A stretch of 64,000 nucleotides of DNA, from positions 1-64,000 of the forward strand of contig NZ_FAOZ01000039.1 of NCBI RefSeq assembly GCF_001536285.1. The letters are read 5' to 3'. The DNA is from Parafrankia irregularis. Its GTDB lineage: Bacteria; Actinomycetota; Actinomycetes; Frankiales; Frankiaceae. Below the pieces are notes generated by a model. It saw nothing but the letters and a program-made list of their open reading frames with translations. It had not been told where the DNA came from and made no database searches. The position numbers and the translations under genes are program-made. Positions 34,781-44,330 of the stretch are shown here, piece by piece (position 1 is the first letter of the stretch; each line of letters begins with the position of its first letter).

Positions 34781-35613
34781 GATTTCCTCCTTCGTAGACC
34801 CCCCGCGCAACAGTAGCGAACAATCAGAGGAAAGGTCCAACAACCCGAAAGAAAGGAGGGAGGCTTCCTTTTTGAAGCCATTCAATTACCCGAATTTCGA
34901 GCGACAATCCGGAAATTCGAACAACCGGAGAGAATTGACACAAAAACACGCCTCGACGCGCGCCGGAGTGTCAGCAGAAATCGACATCACGACAACGACA
35001 AGAATGCGATGAAAGCCCGATAAAAGCGCCTGGGGCCAAGCACCTGGGGCCGAGATCGGCCTGTTGCGGCCAGTCGGGCCCAAGAACAGGAAGTGGCGCT
35101 GCGACGCGTCGCGGGACTACCGGGTCGTTCCGGCCGCGGGCCCACGCGGATTGCCTCGAGCCCGCGCGAATCGCGAGGTCAGGTAACGACAAGGCCGATC
35201 CGCACCGCCGTCGAACCCGTCATCTTCCATCCGCAGCGGGGGACACACCCGGCCTGACCAGGTCGCGGCACGTCATCCGGCGAAACCGTCCGGGTATCAC
35301 ACTCCGGGTATCACACAAAGGGCATCTCCCGATCACCATCGACATCCGTACGCCTATGATGTCAGAGATCATGGTCGCCGATGTTGCTTTTCAGCAATCA
35401 ACAACCGGCCAGAGCCCCGTACCGCCCCGGTCAAAATATGCCACCGGACCTGGCTGCCCCGGACGGCCCAGCCCGTGGAGCGCACACTCCATGCACTCGA
35501 CCGCCGGCACGCGCGGATCCTCGGTGTAGCAGCGGCCAACGAGCACCGCCCCGCGGCTCCGGCCGGGCGCGGGAACTCGGCGTCGAGCGCGGGGCGGGTT
35601 CGAGCGGGAACCG
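34781..35613. other. 833-base region without a supported gene
   Basis: The first 250 bases are much less GC-rich than the surroundings. They hold a GGCTTC/GAAGCC hairpin (34862-34879) and a perfect inverted pair CGAATTTC/GAAATTCG (34891-34898 and 34912-34919). These lie in the promoter or leader region of the sulfotransferase gene. Near 35292-35320 GGGTATCACAC is repeated. The rest has only shadow-like open frames. Confidence 0.5.
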
Positions 35614-36195
35614 TCAGGACACGTTCACGCCGAAGTCGAGGGCGATGCCTCGCAGGCCATTGGCATACCCCTGACCCACGGCCCGGAACTTCCACTCACT
35701 GCCGTAGCGGTACAGTTCCCCGAAGATCATCGCGGTCTCTGTCGACGCGTCCTCGGTGAGGTCGTAACGGGCGACCTCGGCGCCAGTCACCGCATCAGCG
35801 ACCCGAATGAAGGCGTCACGGACCTGACCGAAGGTCTGCCGGCGCGTCTCGGCGTCATAGATGGAAACCGCGAACACGACCTTCGCCGCCTGTGCCGACA
35901 GGAGCCGCAGGTCGACGTTGATCTGTTCGTCATCCCCACCTCCCCCACCGACGAGGTTGTCGCCCAGATGTTGGACGGCACCGTCCGGGCTGACCAGGTT
36001 GTTGAAGAAGATGAAGTGGCCGTCCGACAGCACGTGCCCCGCGTCGCCCACCACCAACGCGGAGGCGTCGAGATCGTACGGAGCGCCCGTCGTCTGCCGG
36101 ACCTGCCAACCAAGCCCAATGGTCACCGCCGTCAGGTTCGGCGCGACCTTGCTGAGCGAAACATTGGCGCCTTTGGATAGCGACACCGAGGTCAT
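35614..36195 (-). CDS. TerD family protein
   Basis: 193 residues, full length. VSLSKGANVSLSKVAPNL, VTIGLGWQVRQTTGAPYDLD, SDGHFIFFNNLVSPDGAVQH, DDEQINVDLRLLSAQAAKVV and a final AVGQGYANGLRGIALDFGVN are characteristic of TerD. These calcium-binding stress proteins are linked to tellurite resistance, and in actinobacteria to differentiation. Biochemical function remains open. The acidic loops expected to bind calcium (ASALVVGDAG and GGGGDDEQIN) are present. It is divergent from the SMC-like operon. Confidence 0.93.
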   Translation of the reverse strand: MTSVSLSKGANVSLSKVAPNLTAVTIGLGWQVRQTTGAPYDLDASALVVGDAGHVLSDGHFIFFNNLVSPDGAVQHLGDNLVGGGGGDDEQINVDLRLLSAQAAKVVFAVSIYDAETRRQTFGQVRDAFIRVADAVTGAEVARYDLTEDASTETAMIFGELYRYGSEWKFRAVGQGYANGLRGIALDFGVNVS

Positions 36196-36474
36196 ACCGA
36201 AAGCCTAGCCCTGTCTGGGCAGGTTACGCAGCCCACCCACCCGACTTCAATCACCGCAGCCGTACCACTACGCAGGGTGAAGGAAGCCCGTGACGGACCA
36301 CACCGGCGCGCATCGAACCCAATCCGCCCAGGCTAGGCTGCCAGAAGTGGAGATCCGCCTGTTGCCGCCCGGGAAGGCTGACGTCGCAGCACCCACCATC
36401 GCGCTCCCCGCCCGCGATCTGCCCGCCCGCACGCTGTCAGGCCGGCTGCTGCCCGCCCGGCGACAGGCCGATCG

Positions 36475-37983
36475 GTGACAGCCGCGGCGGCGGGGTCGGC
36501 CGACAGCGGGATGATCCGGCGGCGGAAGGCACTCGCACTCACGCAGCCTCTCCACGACCTGGATGCCCGCAAGTCGTACCTGGACGGCGGCGACTTCGAC
36601 GTCTACGCGATGGCGGAGCTCGCCCTGCATGCCATCGACCTGGTCACGGTCGCGATGGACTTCGACCGCGGAGCGGACCACGAGCAGGTGCTGCGCAGAC
36701 TCATCCCGCTCGTGGCCGCGCAGGCACCCGAGCGGGGGCGCGCCGAGCACGAGCGGGTGGCCCGTTGGGTCCTGAGCAATCTGATCAATGTCGGAAGCGT
36801 GGACCGCGGCTTTGACGTCATCTACGGCACGTACCGGGCAGACGGTCGGTATGTGCGTCGCCGGTTCGACTTCAAGCTGTTGGTCGAGCTGACCGACGGC
36901 GAGGGTGAGGTGTACCTGCGCGCCACCGACGAGGCGGTCACCGTTCTCATCGGGGCGCTGGACACGGATGTGACCTCGGCGCAGATCGCCGCGGAGGTCA
37001 CGCTGGACAACCTCATCCGGCGGGGCCGGCTGGCGGATGCCCGAGCGGCCGCGGAGGCGGCGCGGTACCGCACCGTCCAGTACGCCGAGCAGCTTCGCCG
37101 GCAGCTCGACGCGACTCGGCGCAACGTGCTGGCGGTGGACTGGCTACGTGCGGTGCCGGCTCTGCTCGACGAGGCACTTGGCCACGTCGAGCAACGATAT
37201 CGACACGAGAACGCCATCCTCACCCACATCCGGCGTTACCGCGACGCGGCCGACGACGCCGATCACAAACGGCAGGCCGCCGAGCTCGTCGCCATCGTGA
37301 CCGACTGCGTGCGGCGCCACACCCAGCTTCAGGCGAGGCTGCTCGAGGCGGGCGCCGTGTTCCGCGCGGAGCAGGACCGCCAGCAGTTCGCGGACGTGCC
37401 CGCACGCGGCGGGATCGATCTCTACACACAGTTGCTCATGCCGGTGCTGACCCTGCCCGGGGCGACGGCTCTGACGCCGGCCGCGGTCTTCTTCCCCGGA
37501 GCGGTCGGCGTGCGCTCGCCGCGTGCGATGCGCCTCGCCGATCTGGTGGACGGACTCCTCACACCGCCGGTGGAACACGAGCCGCTCGGATCTCCGATCG
37601 TCGAGGCGGACCTTGTACCGATTCGGGAACCGGACAGGTTCGACGACGAGGCCTGGGCCCACGCCACCGCGGTCATGGAGATCGCGCCGGACGCTCCTCG
37701 ACGCCTGTCGGACCTGCTGGAACAGGCGAGGCGCAGGGGCGGCCCGGACGCCGCGGACCTGGTGGCGCTGCTCGCCACCCATGCGCTGAGCCCACGGATC
37801 TCCGCCGCCGCACGGCAGGGCGACCCCCTGCTGACGGTTGCCTGCGACGACGGCACCGAACTCGATGATCCCTGGTTCGGCGGGGCGGACCTCCTCGTCG
37901 GCCGAGTCCTCATCTCCGCGCCGGACACCGTGGACGACGACGTTTCCACTCTCCCACCTGCCATGATCGGTACAGCACCTTGA
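36475..37983 (+). CDS. kleisin-like subunit of an SMC/MksBEF-type operon (JetA/MksF-like)
   Basis: 502 residues from the GTG at 36475; an ATG at 36511 is possible. The protein is helical: LALTQPLHDLDARKSYLDGG, then FDFKLLVELTDGEGEVYLRA followed by a long helical stretch (about 190-310). The last third carries PDAPRRLSDLLEQARRRGGP and LTVACDDGTELDDPWFGGAD. The plan of a winged-helix start, 'YL' strand and long helices, as first gene before a small subunit and an SMC-type ATPase, fits MksF or JetA kleisins. Direct sequence identity cannot be judged here. Its TGA overlaps the TTG of the next gene. Confidence 0.55.
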   Translation: MTAAAAGSADSGMIRRRKALALTQPLHDLDARKSYLDGGDFDVYAMAELALHAIDLVTVAMDFDRGADHEQVLRRLIPLVAAQAPERGRAEHERVARWVLSNLINVGSVDRGFDVIYGTYRADGRYVRRRFDFKLLVELTDGEGEVYLRATDEAVTVLIGALDTDVTSAQIAAEVTLDNLIRRGRLADARAAAEAARYRTVQYAEQLRRQLDATRRNVLAVDWLRAVPALLDEALGHVEQRYRHENAILTHIRRYRDAADDADHKRQAAELVAIVTDCVRRHTQLQARLLEAGAVFRAEQDRQQFADVPARGGIDLYTQLLMPVLTLPGATALTPAAVFFPGAVGVRSPRAMRLADLVDGLLTPPVEHEPLGSPIVEADLVPIREPDRFDDEAWAHATAVMEIAPDAPRRLSDLLEQARRRGGPDAADLVALLATHALSPRISAAARQGDPLLTVACDDGTELDDPWFGGADLLVGRVLISAPDTVDDDVSTLPPAMIGTAP

Positions 37984-39182
37984 CCTTCATCGACGCGAGC
38001 CCCACCGGGCCCGGCACCGTCGCCGAAACGGACAGCAGGGCCGAGACGGACATCGAGACCGAGACGGACATCGAGACCGGGGCCGGCCTCGACACGTTCG
38101 TCGATCTCGACGCCGACGCCGACGTTGACACGTTCACGGACACCGCTGCCGTGACGGGCCACGACGCCATCACGGTCATGGACGACAGCGTTCTCGCCGG
38201 CGACGACACTGCTGGCCTCGGCTTCACCCCCGGTGGTCAGCCAGGCCAGGACACCCGCCGGCACCACGCGGACGCCTTCGAGGCGGGCCGGCTCATCGCC
38301 TACGGCCTGCGGCCGAAGCTGGTGCCCGCCCGCGATGGCAGGTACGCCGAGCTCGTCCGTCGTTACCTGCGGGAGCCGCAGTTCGCCGCGCTGACGCAGG
38401 CCACCGCGGCCGGCCTCGGGCTGGTCGTGCTCGACGTGGCCGAACGGGCCGGTTTCGTCGTCGGAGGTGCCGAGGACTCGGCGTTCACCGTCCGGATGGG
38501 CGACTACGCGCGCCGGGCAGGCGGGGAGCACCGGTCCGCCGAGCGGCTGCTGCACGCGATCGCACAGCTCGCGGTCGCCGCGCTCGCGTTCCCACGGCCG
38601 GCGGACCTGGTGGACGACTCCTACATCGGACGCGTCAGTGTCGACGGCGTGGACGCCTTCGTCCGTGAGGCCTGCCGGCTGCTGGAGCAGCGGACCGCCG
38701 GCGACCAGTGCGACGAAGTGGCGTCGCCCGGCGACGGACGCACGCTCGAGGCGGCGTGGCGCCTGTACTCCCGGCGCCCGGCTACCGGGACGACCCGGGA
38801 CTCCCGGCGCCTGGCCGGGTCGACGTCCGGGATCGTCGCCCGGGCGATGAGCTTCCTGACCGAATCGGGATGCCTGGTGCCGGTCAGCGAGCAGGCGGGC
38901 GGCACCTACCGGACGACGGCTCGCTACCAGATCCAGGTACGGGAGCTCGCCGCCGACGCCGCGCTGGAGGAGCTGCTCGGCCTCGGGGTGGTGACGGTCG
39001 CGGACGGCGGCGGCGGGGTACGAGTTCTCTCCGCCGCGCCTGTGCTGCCCGGCTATGACACGCCGGGCGCCGCGGCGGAGGACCCCGCGGGCCAGGTTCC
39101 GGACAGCCCGGCACCAGACAGCCAGAGCCAGGTAGTGGGCAGCCAGGTGGCGGGTTCGGGCCCGGAGGTGGGCGATGTTTGA
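37980..39182 (+). CDS. second subunit of the SMC-type operon (MksE/JetB-like)
   Basis: 400 residues from the TTG at 37980, which overlaps the previous stop by four bases. The first 80 residues are acidic and repetitive (a DIET-type repeat from an 18-bp tandem). The ordered part starts at FEAGRLIAYGLRPKLVPARD and runs through winged-helix-like segments to YLREPQFAALTQATAAGLGL. A later block, FLTESGCLVPVSEQAGGTYR, then TTARYQIQVRELAADAALEE, looks like a second winged helix, the usual fold of MukE/MksE subunits. The assignment rests mainly on position and size. It overlaps the ATPase gene by eight bases. Confidence 0.55.
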   Translation: MTFIDASPTGPGTVAETDSRAETDIETETDIETGAGLDTFVDLDADADVDTFTDTAAVTGHDAITVMDDSVLAGDDTAGLGFTPGGQPGQDTRRHHADAFEAGRLIAYGLRPKLVPARDGRYAELVRRYLREPQFAALTQATAAGLGLVVLDVAERAGFVVGGAEDSAFTVRMGDYARRAGGEHRSAERLLHAIAQLAVAALAFPRPADLVDDSYIGRVSVDGVDAFVREACRLLEQRTAGDQCDEVASPGDGRTLEAAWRLYSRRPATGTTRDSRRLAGSTSGIVARAMSFLTESGCLVPVSEQAGGTYRTTARYQIQVRELAADAALEELLGLGVVTVADGGGGVRVLSAAPVLPGYDTPGAAAEDPAGQVPDSPAPDSQSQVVGSQVAGSGPEVGDV

Positions 39183-42100
39183 GCTTTCCAAGGTTCGGCT
39201 CCATGCGATCGGACCGCCCGGTGCGCGGTTCGGCGACGTCCTGCTCGACTTCTCCGGGGTCGGCGCGCCGGTCGCCGGCCACCGTCAGGATGGGCTCTTC
39301 GGCACCGATGTGGTCCATGGTGCGGCGGACAGTGACAGTCAGGACACAGCTCCTCCGGAGGTCGACCTGCCGGGCGCGGTGGCCGGCAACGCCGTTCCCG
39401 GGACCACCACGGCCGCAGTGCCCCCCGCCACCCCGCACGAGGTGACGACGGCGGCGATGCTCCCGTTGCCGGCACCGGTGACGGCGGTGGTGCCGGCACA
39501 GCCGTCGCCAGCGGTGCCGACACAGCCGCTGCGGCCGTCTCCGGCCTCCGTGCTGTTCCTGGAGAACGGCGGCGGCAAGAGCGTCCTGATGAAGTTGATC
39601 TTCTCGGTCGTGTTGCCCGGACGTCGCCAGGTCGTGGGCACGTCCAACGGGCGGGTCCTCGACAACTTCGTCCTGCCGCGCGACTGCGGGCATGTGGTCT
39701 GCGAGTGGCAACATGCAGTCACCGGCGAACGGGTGGTCACCGGCAAGGTCAGCGAATGGCGGGGCCGGACCACCACGGACCCGTCCCGCCTGGCCGAGGC
39801 CTGGTACTCCTTCCGCCCCCGCCCGGGTCTGGACATCACCAACCTGCCCTTCGTCCAGGACGGACGGCAGGTCACGTTCGCCGGCTTCCGTTCCCGGCTC
39901 GCCGAGGCCGGCGCGGCCGACCAGCAGCTCGATCTCGGCTGGGAGACCAACCAGGGCGCCTGGAGCGAACGGCTCGACGCGCTGGGCCTGGACCCCGAGC
40001 TCTTCCGTTACCAGCGGGCGATGAACGCCGGCGAGGGTGAGGCCGCGGAGGCCTTCGCGTTCAACAGTGACGAGCAGTTCGTCGACTTCCTTCTGCGGGC
40101 CGTCACACCGCCGGAGGATCCGGCCGGCGTCGCCGACGTCGTCGAGGGCTACGCGGCGAAGCTCGCCGAACGGGCCGCGCTGGAGGCGGAGCGCGAGTTC
40201 GTCGCCGGTGCGCTGGAACGGCTCACCCCACTGGTGCAGACCGTCCAGGCTCGCGCCGGTGCGGCGGGCCGGCTGCGGGAGCTGCACGGGACGGTCCGGG
40301 AGGCGGCCGCCGCGGTCGACGCGAGGATCGCTCTCGCCGATTCCGGCACGTCGGCGCTGGACGAACGCGGCCGACGTGTGCGCACCGCGGTCGAGGAGGC
40401 CGAACGCGCCCGGGCGCGGGCGACGGGTGGCGAGCTGGCCGCACGCCTGCGGGTGGCCGAGCTGCGGCTCGCCGAGGCGGAGGCGACCCGCGACGAGCTC
40501 GTCGGACGCCACGGTGACGCCGTGGAGGAGCTCGAGGCGTGGCGGGCGGCCGAGGACGTCCTGCGGCTCACCGCCGCCGACGACGAGACCGAGCGGCTCA
40601 CCCGGCTGGTGGCGGACGCCGAGTCACGGTCCGCCCCCGCTCTCACCGAACGCAACGCCGCCGCCCGCGCGTTCGTCGTCGGTCTGGCCCGCCTCGCGGC
40701 CGCGTCTCGGGCGGAGGAGACCCGGGCGCGGGCGGGTGCCGCGGCGCACAACCTGGCGGCCGAGTCGTCCGCGGTCGCGGACCGTGCCGCCGCGGACGCG
40801 GCTGCCACGACCCGGGCGGGTGCCGCCGGGCTGCGGGAGCGACGTGAGCGCGCTGACCGGCTGCAGGCCGAGGCCGTCCGCGACGGGCTGCTGGACCAGC
40901 CCGGGCGTGAGCCCCGCCAGGTGGCGGCCGAGGCCGCGAGGCTGGCGGACGACGCCCGGGCCGCCGTCCGGGACGCACTGGCCACTGCGGCCCGTTCCGC
41001 CGACCATCGGCAGGCACAGGACGCCCAGCGCGACGCCGAGCGCGGCCTGGACCACGCGAACGCCGAGCTCGCCCGGCTGGCCTCCGACCTGGACGCGACG
41101 CTCGGAGCCGCCGGCGCGCTGACCGCGGACGGCCGGATCGCCGCTCTGCTCGGGCTCGACGCGGGCCACCCGTCCCAGCCCGGCTCCGGCTCCGGCGCCG
41201 GAGCCGGAGCCGGAGCCGGCGCCGCGGAACCGGTTGATCTCGACGTCGACGCCGAGGTCGCGCTGGACGCCCTGGCCGCCGCGGTGCTGACGGCCGAGGA
41301 GCGCCAGCTCGCGCTGTCCGTCGACACCGAGGCGGACCAGCGTGTCCTGCGCGCGCTGGGCGACGGTGACCTGCGCCCGGCCCGGGCCGCCGTCGGCGAG
41401 GTCGTCGCCGAGCTCGAACGCGCCGGCATCCCGGCCACCGCCGGCTGGCACCACCTGGCGAACAAGGTCGACGAGGGCTCCCGTGAGCAGGTGCTGCGGG
41501 CCCGTCCCGACCTTGTCGACGGTGTCGTCATCCAGGCTGGCTGGGACGTCGACACCGCACGGGCGGTCCTGGACCGGGCACGGATCCGGCCCGACTGCGC
41601 GATCGTCGTCGGTCCCGCGCGGCTGCTCGAGCCAACACCGCTCGAGCCCACCGCGCCCGGCCTTGAGAGCACCGTCGGCGCCGACGGCACCTTCCTCGTC
41701 CCGCCCAATCCGGCGTTGTACGACAGCGCCGCCGCCGCGGCCGAACGCGCGTCGATCCGCCGCCGGCACGACGAACGGTGCGCCGAGGCCGCCGAGCTGA
41801 GCGCCCGCGCGCGCGGCGACCGCGACCTCGCCGCGGCTGTCGCCGGCTGGCGCCGGACGAACCCCCCGGGCCGGATTCCGGGCCTGCGCGCCGCCGTGAG
41901 CGACGCCGCGGGCACCGTGGACATCGCCGCCCGGGCGCTGGCCGACGCGCAGGAGCGGGTCGCCGCGGCCGCCCGGGCCGCGGAGCGCGCGGTGGCGGAG
42001 GTCGAACGCCTGCGGGTCGTCGAGCAGGAGTGCTCCGCGCGGGCCACCGCGCTGGACCAGCTGGTCCACGTGATCGATGAGGCAGCCGGCCTGACGGACG

Positions 42101-44316
42101 AGATCGCCCGTCTGGAGGCGACGGCCGCCGAGATGTCGGCCGAGGCGGAACAGCATCGGGCCAGCTGCGCCGCCTCCCGCCTGGCGGCGCAGGAAGCCCT
42201 GCGCCGGGCCGACGACGCCGCCCGCAACACCCAGGCCGCGCTGACCGAGTCCGCGTCGGTGGTCGGCGCGGGTGACCTTGTGCTCGACGACATCGCGGTG
42301 GATGACAGCGCGGTGGACGACAGCCACGGCGACCTCGGCACCGACAGCGACTGCGGCACCGACGGCGCCACCGACAGCGACGGCGGTGGCGGTGGCGGGC
42401 CGGTGTCGCCCGGCGCTCCGCCGGTGCAGGTACCCGTGCTGCGGGCGGCGTACGAGGCCGCCGAACGCGCCTACGCGCAGGTGGAGGTCGGCGCGGACCT
42501 ACGCGGCGAGCTCGATCGCGCGTGGCGGGCGCACGCGGCCGCACGCGCGGGCGTCGAAGGTCTGTCGGCCGCCATCCGGGCTCGTTGCGAGGTTCTGCTC
42601 GCCGGTCCCGACGGTGGGGACGCCACCGCGCGGGCCACGGCCCAGGCCGCCACCCGGCGCACGGCAGCCGAGCTCGGACGGGCCCTCGACGCCACCCGCG
42701 AACGGCTCGGCGGTCTGCGCCAGGAGCTGCACCACACCGCGGCCAGGGTCGGTGCCGCTGGCGCGCACCCGATGCCGCCCGAGGACGGGCCCCAGTCCCT
42801 CGAGCAGGCGCTGCACTGGCAGCAGGCCCGCGCCGACGCCTGCCGGGAGGCCGACGCCGATGCCCAGACCGCTCAGGCGGCACTGGACGACCTGATCCGC
42901 GACACCGCGGATCATGAACGTGAGCGGGATGCTTTCGGGCTGGTCGCCGGGACGTTGTCCGACCTGCTCGCCGACGCCGAGTCGACCGGCACGATCGCGG
43001 ACGGGGCCGTCAGCACGACGGCCGGCCCCGGCAACCCAGCCGACCGTTTCAACCACACCGGGACAGGCGACCACACCGGACCAGGCCGCCTGGTCGGAAC
43101 AGACGGCCAGGCCGGGGCGACGATCGCGCCGTTCGACGGCGATGCCGCCGCGGCGGCGGCGATGACCCGCGAGCTGCGGGCGACCTGGCGGCAGGCGGTC
43201 GCGGCGCACGCCGAGGCGGCCGGCCGGGTTCGGGTGGCCGCGGACGCCGTCGCCTCCTGGGCCGCCGGCGGGCGGTTCGAGGCGGTGCGCACACCGGCCC
43301 GCAGGCAGATGGTGCGGGCCGGCCGGGACGCGGTGGCGGCGAACGCCGAGGGCTGGGCCGCCGCGTTGGCTCCCCGGCTGCGCAGCCTTGACGACGACCT
43401 CGCGCACATCGGACGCAACCGGGCCGCGATCGTCGCGCGGCTGGAGGGAATGGTCCGGGCTTCCCTCGGCACCCTGCGCTCCGCCCAGCGGCTGTCCCGG
43501 CTGCCCGATCAGCTCGGCGACTGGTCCGGGCAGGAGTTCCTGCGCATCACCTTCGCCGAACCCGATCCGGTCGCGCTCACCGAGGCGCTCGGCGAGGTCG
43601 TGGATGCCGCCGCGAGCGGCGCGGCCACCAACACTGGCACTGGCACCGGCGGTTCGGCTGCCAGGACGAGCGCCCCGCCCCGAACGCCCGGCGCCGGCGG
43701 GCCGCTGCCGGCCGGGGTCCGCCGGGACGGCATGACGCTGCTGGTGCGCGGTGTGCGGGCCGCGCTCCCCGGCGGGGTCCGGGTGGAGATCCTCAAGCCG
43801 GACGCGGTGCTGCGCACCGAGCGCGTCCGGATCTCCCAGCTCGGCGACGTCTTCTCCGGCGGCCAGCAGCTGACCGCGGCGATCATCCTCTACTGCACGA
43901 TGGCCGCCCTGCGCGCGAACGACCGCGGCCGGCTGCGGGCCCGGCACGCCGGCGTGCTGTTCCTCGACAATCCGATCGGGCGGGCCAGCGCGAGCTACCT
44001 GCTGGACCTGCAGCTGGCGGTGGCGGACCGGCTCGGCGTCCAGCTGATCTACACCACGGGCCTGTTCGACACCACGGCGCTGAGTGCGTTCCGGCTGGTC
44101 ATCCGGCTGCGCAACGATGCCGACCTGCGGGCCGGCATGAAGTACCTGCGGGTGCAGGAACGGCTGCTCGCGGGGCTCGTGCCGCCGCGGATCGCTGGCG
44201 GGACCGACGCCGCCGGAATGATCAGCGCCGCCAGGGTCTTCCGCAGGAACCTACCCGGCTCACCCCCCGCCCCCGCCGGAGCCGGAGCCGGAGCCGGAGC
44301 CGCCGGAGTCAACTGA
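39175..44316 (+). CDS. SMC/MukB-like coiled-coil ATPase (MksB/JetC-like)
   Basis: 1713 residues. The ATPase head is split, as in SMC proteins. The N-terminal half has VLFLENGGGKSVLMK (Walker A lysine K135). The C-terminal half has the signature VFSGGQQLTAAI (S1561-Q1564) and Walker B AGVLFLDNPIGRAS (D1598). Between them are about 1200 residues of Ala/Arg/Glu-rich coiled coil. A globular, hinge-like domain sits near 690-830 (GIPATAGWHHLANKVDEGSR, RPDLVDGVVIQAGWDVDT), preceded by a Gly-Ala-Ser linker. The Walker B glutamate position is Asn (DN), as in some MukB/RecN-like members. Such ATPases load on DNA with a kleisin and accessory subunits, for chromosome organisation or, in Wadjet, plasmid defence. 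Confidence 0.85.
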   Translation: MFELSKVRLHAIGPPGARFGDVLLDFSGVGAPVAGHRQDGLFGTDVVHGAADSDSQDTAPPEVDLPGAVAGNAVPGTTTAAVPPATPHEVTTAAMLPLPAPVTAVVPAQPSPAVPTQPLRPSPASVLFLENGGGKSVLMKLIFSVVLPGRRQVVGTSNGRVLDNFVLPRDCGHVVCEWQHAVTGERVVTGKVSEWRGRTTTDPSRLAEAWYSFRPRPGLDITNLPFVQDGRQVTFAGFRSRLAEAGAADQQLDLGWETNQGAWSERLDALGLDPELFRYQRAMNAGEGEAAEAFAFNSDEQFVDFLLRAVTPPEDPAGVADVVEGYAAKLAERAALEAEREFVAGALERLTPLVQTVQARAGAAGRLRELHGTVREAAAAVDARIALADSGTSALDERGRRVRTAVEEAERARARATGGELAARLRVAELRLAEAEATRDELVGRHGDAVEELEAWRAAEDVLRLTAADDETERLTRLVADAESRSAPALTERNAAARAFVVGLARLAAASRAEETRARAGAAAHNLAAESSAVADRAAADAAATTRAGAAGLRERRERADRLQAEAVRDGLLDQPGREPRQVAAEAARLADDARAAVRDALATAARSADHRQAQDAQRDAERGLDHANAELARLASDLDATLGAAGALTADGRIAALLGLDAGHPSQPGSGSGAGAGAGAGAAEPVDLDVDAEVALDALAAAVLTAEERQLALSVDTEADQRVLRALGDGDLRPARAAVGEVVAELERAGIPATAGWHHLANKVDEGSREQVLRARPDLVDGVVIQAGWDVDTARAVLDRARIRPDCAIVVGPARLLEPTPLEPTAPGLESTVGADGTFLVPPNPALYDSAAAAAERASIRRRHDERCAEAAELSARARGDRDLAAAVAGWRRTNPPGRIPGLRAAVSDAAGTVDIAARALADAQERVAAAARAAERAVAEVERLRVVEQECSARATALDQLVHVIDEAAGLTDEIARLEATAAEMSAEAEQHRASCAASRLAAQEALRRADDAARNTQAALTESASVVGAGDLVLDDIAVDDSAVDDSHGDLGTDSDCGTDGATDSDGGGGGGPVSPGAPPVQVPVLRAAYEAAERAYAQVEVGADLRGELDRAWRAHAAARAGVEGLSAAIRARCEVLLAGPDGGDATARATAQAATRRTAAELGRALDATRERLGGLRQELHHTAARVGAAGAHPMPPEDGPQSLEQALHWQQARADACREADADAQTAQAALDDLIRDTADHERERDAFGLVAGTLSDLLADAESTGTIADGAVSTTAGPGNPADRFNHTGTGDHTGPGRLVGTDGQAGATIAPFDGDAAAAAAMTRELRATWRQAVAAHAEAAGRVRVAADAVASWAAGGRFEAVRTPARRQMVRAGRDAVAANAEGWAAALAPRLRSLDDDLAHIGRNRAAIVARLEGMVRASLGTLRSAQRLSRLPDQLGDWSGQEFLRITFAEPDPVALTEALGEVVDAAASGAATNTGTGTGGSAARTSAPPRTPGAGGPLPAGVRRDGMTLLVRGVRAALPGGVRVEILKPDAVLRTERVRISQLGDVFSGGQQLTAAIILYCTMAALRANDRGRLRARHAGVLFLDNPIGRASASYLLDLQLAVADRLGVQLIYTTGLFDTTALSAFRLVIRLRNDADLRAGMKYLRVQERLLAGLVPPRIAGGTDAAGMISAARVFRRNLPGSPPAPAGAGAGAGAAGVN

Positions 44317-44330
44317 ACACGAACGCGCCG

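Noticed and set aside
40149-42371. 740-codon Ser/Arg/Ala-rich frame antisense to the SMC-like gene
   Set aside because: It is a reverse-complement shadow of Ala/Arg/Glu coiled coil and has no domain features.
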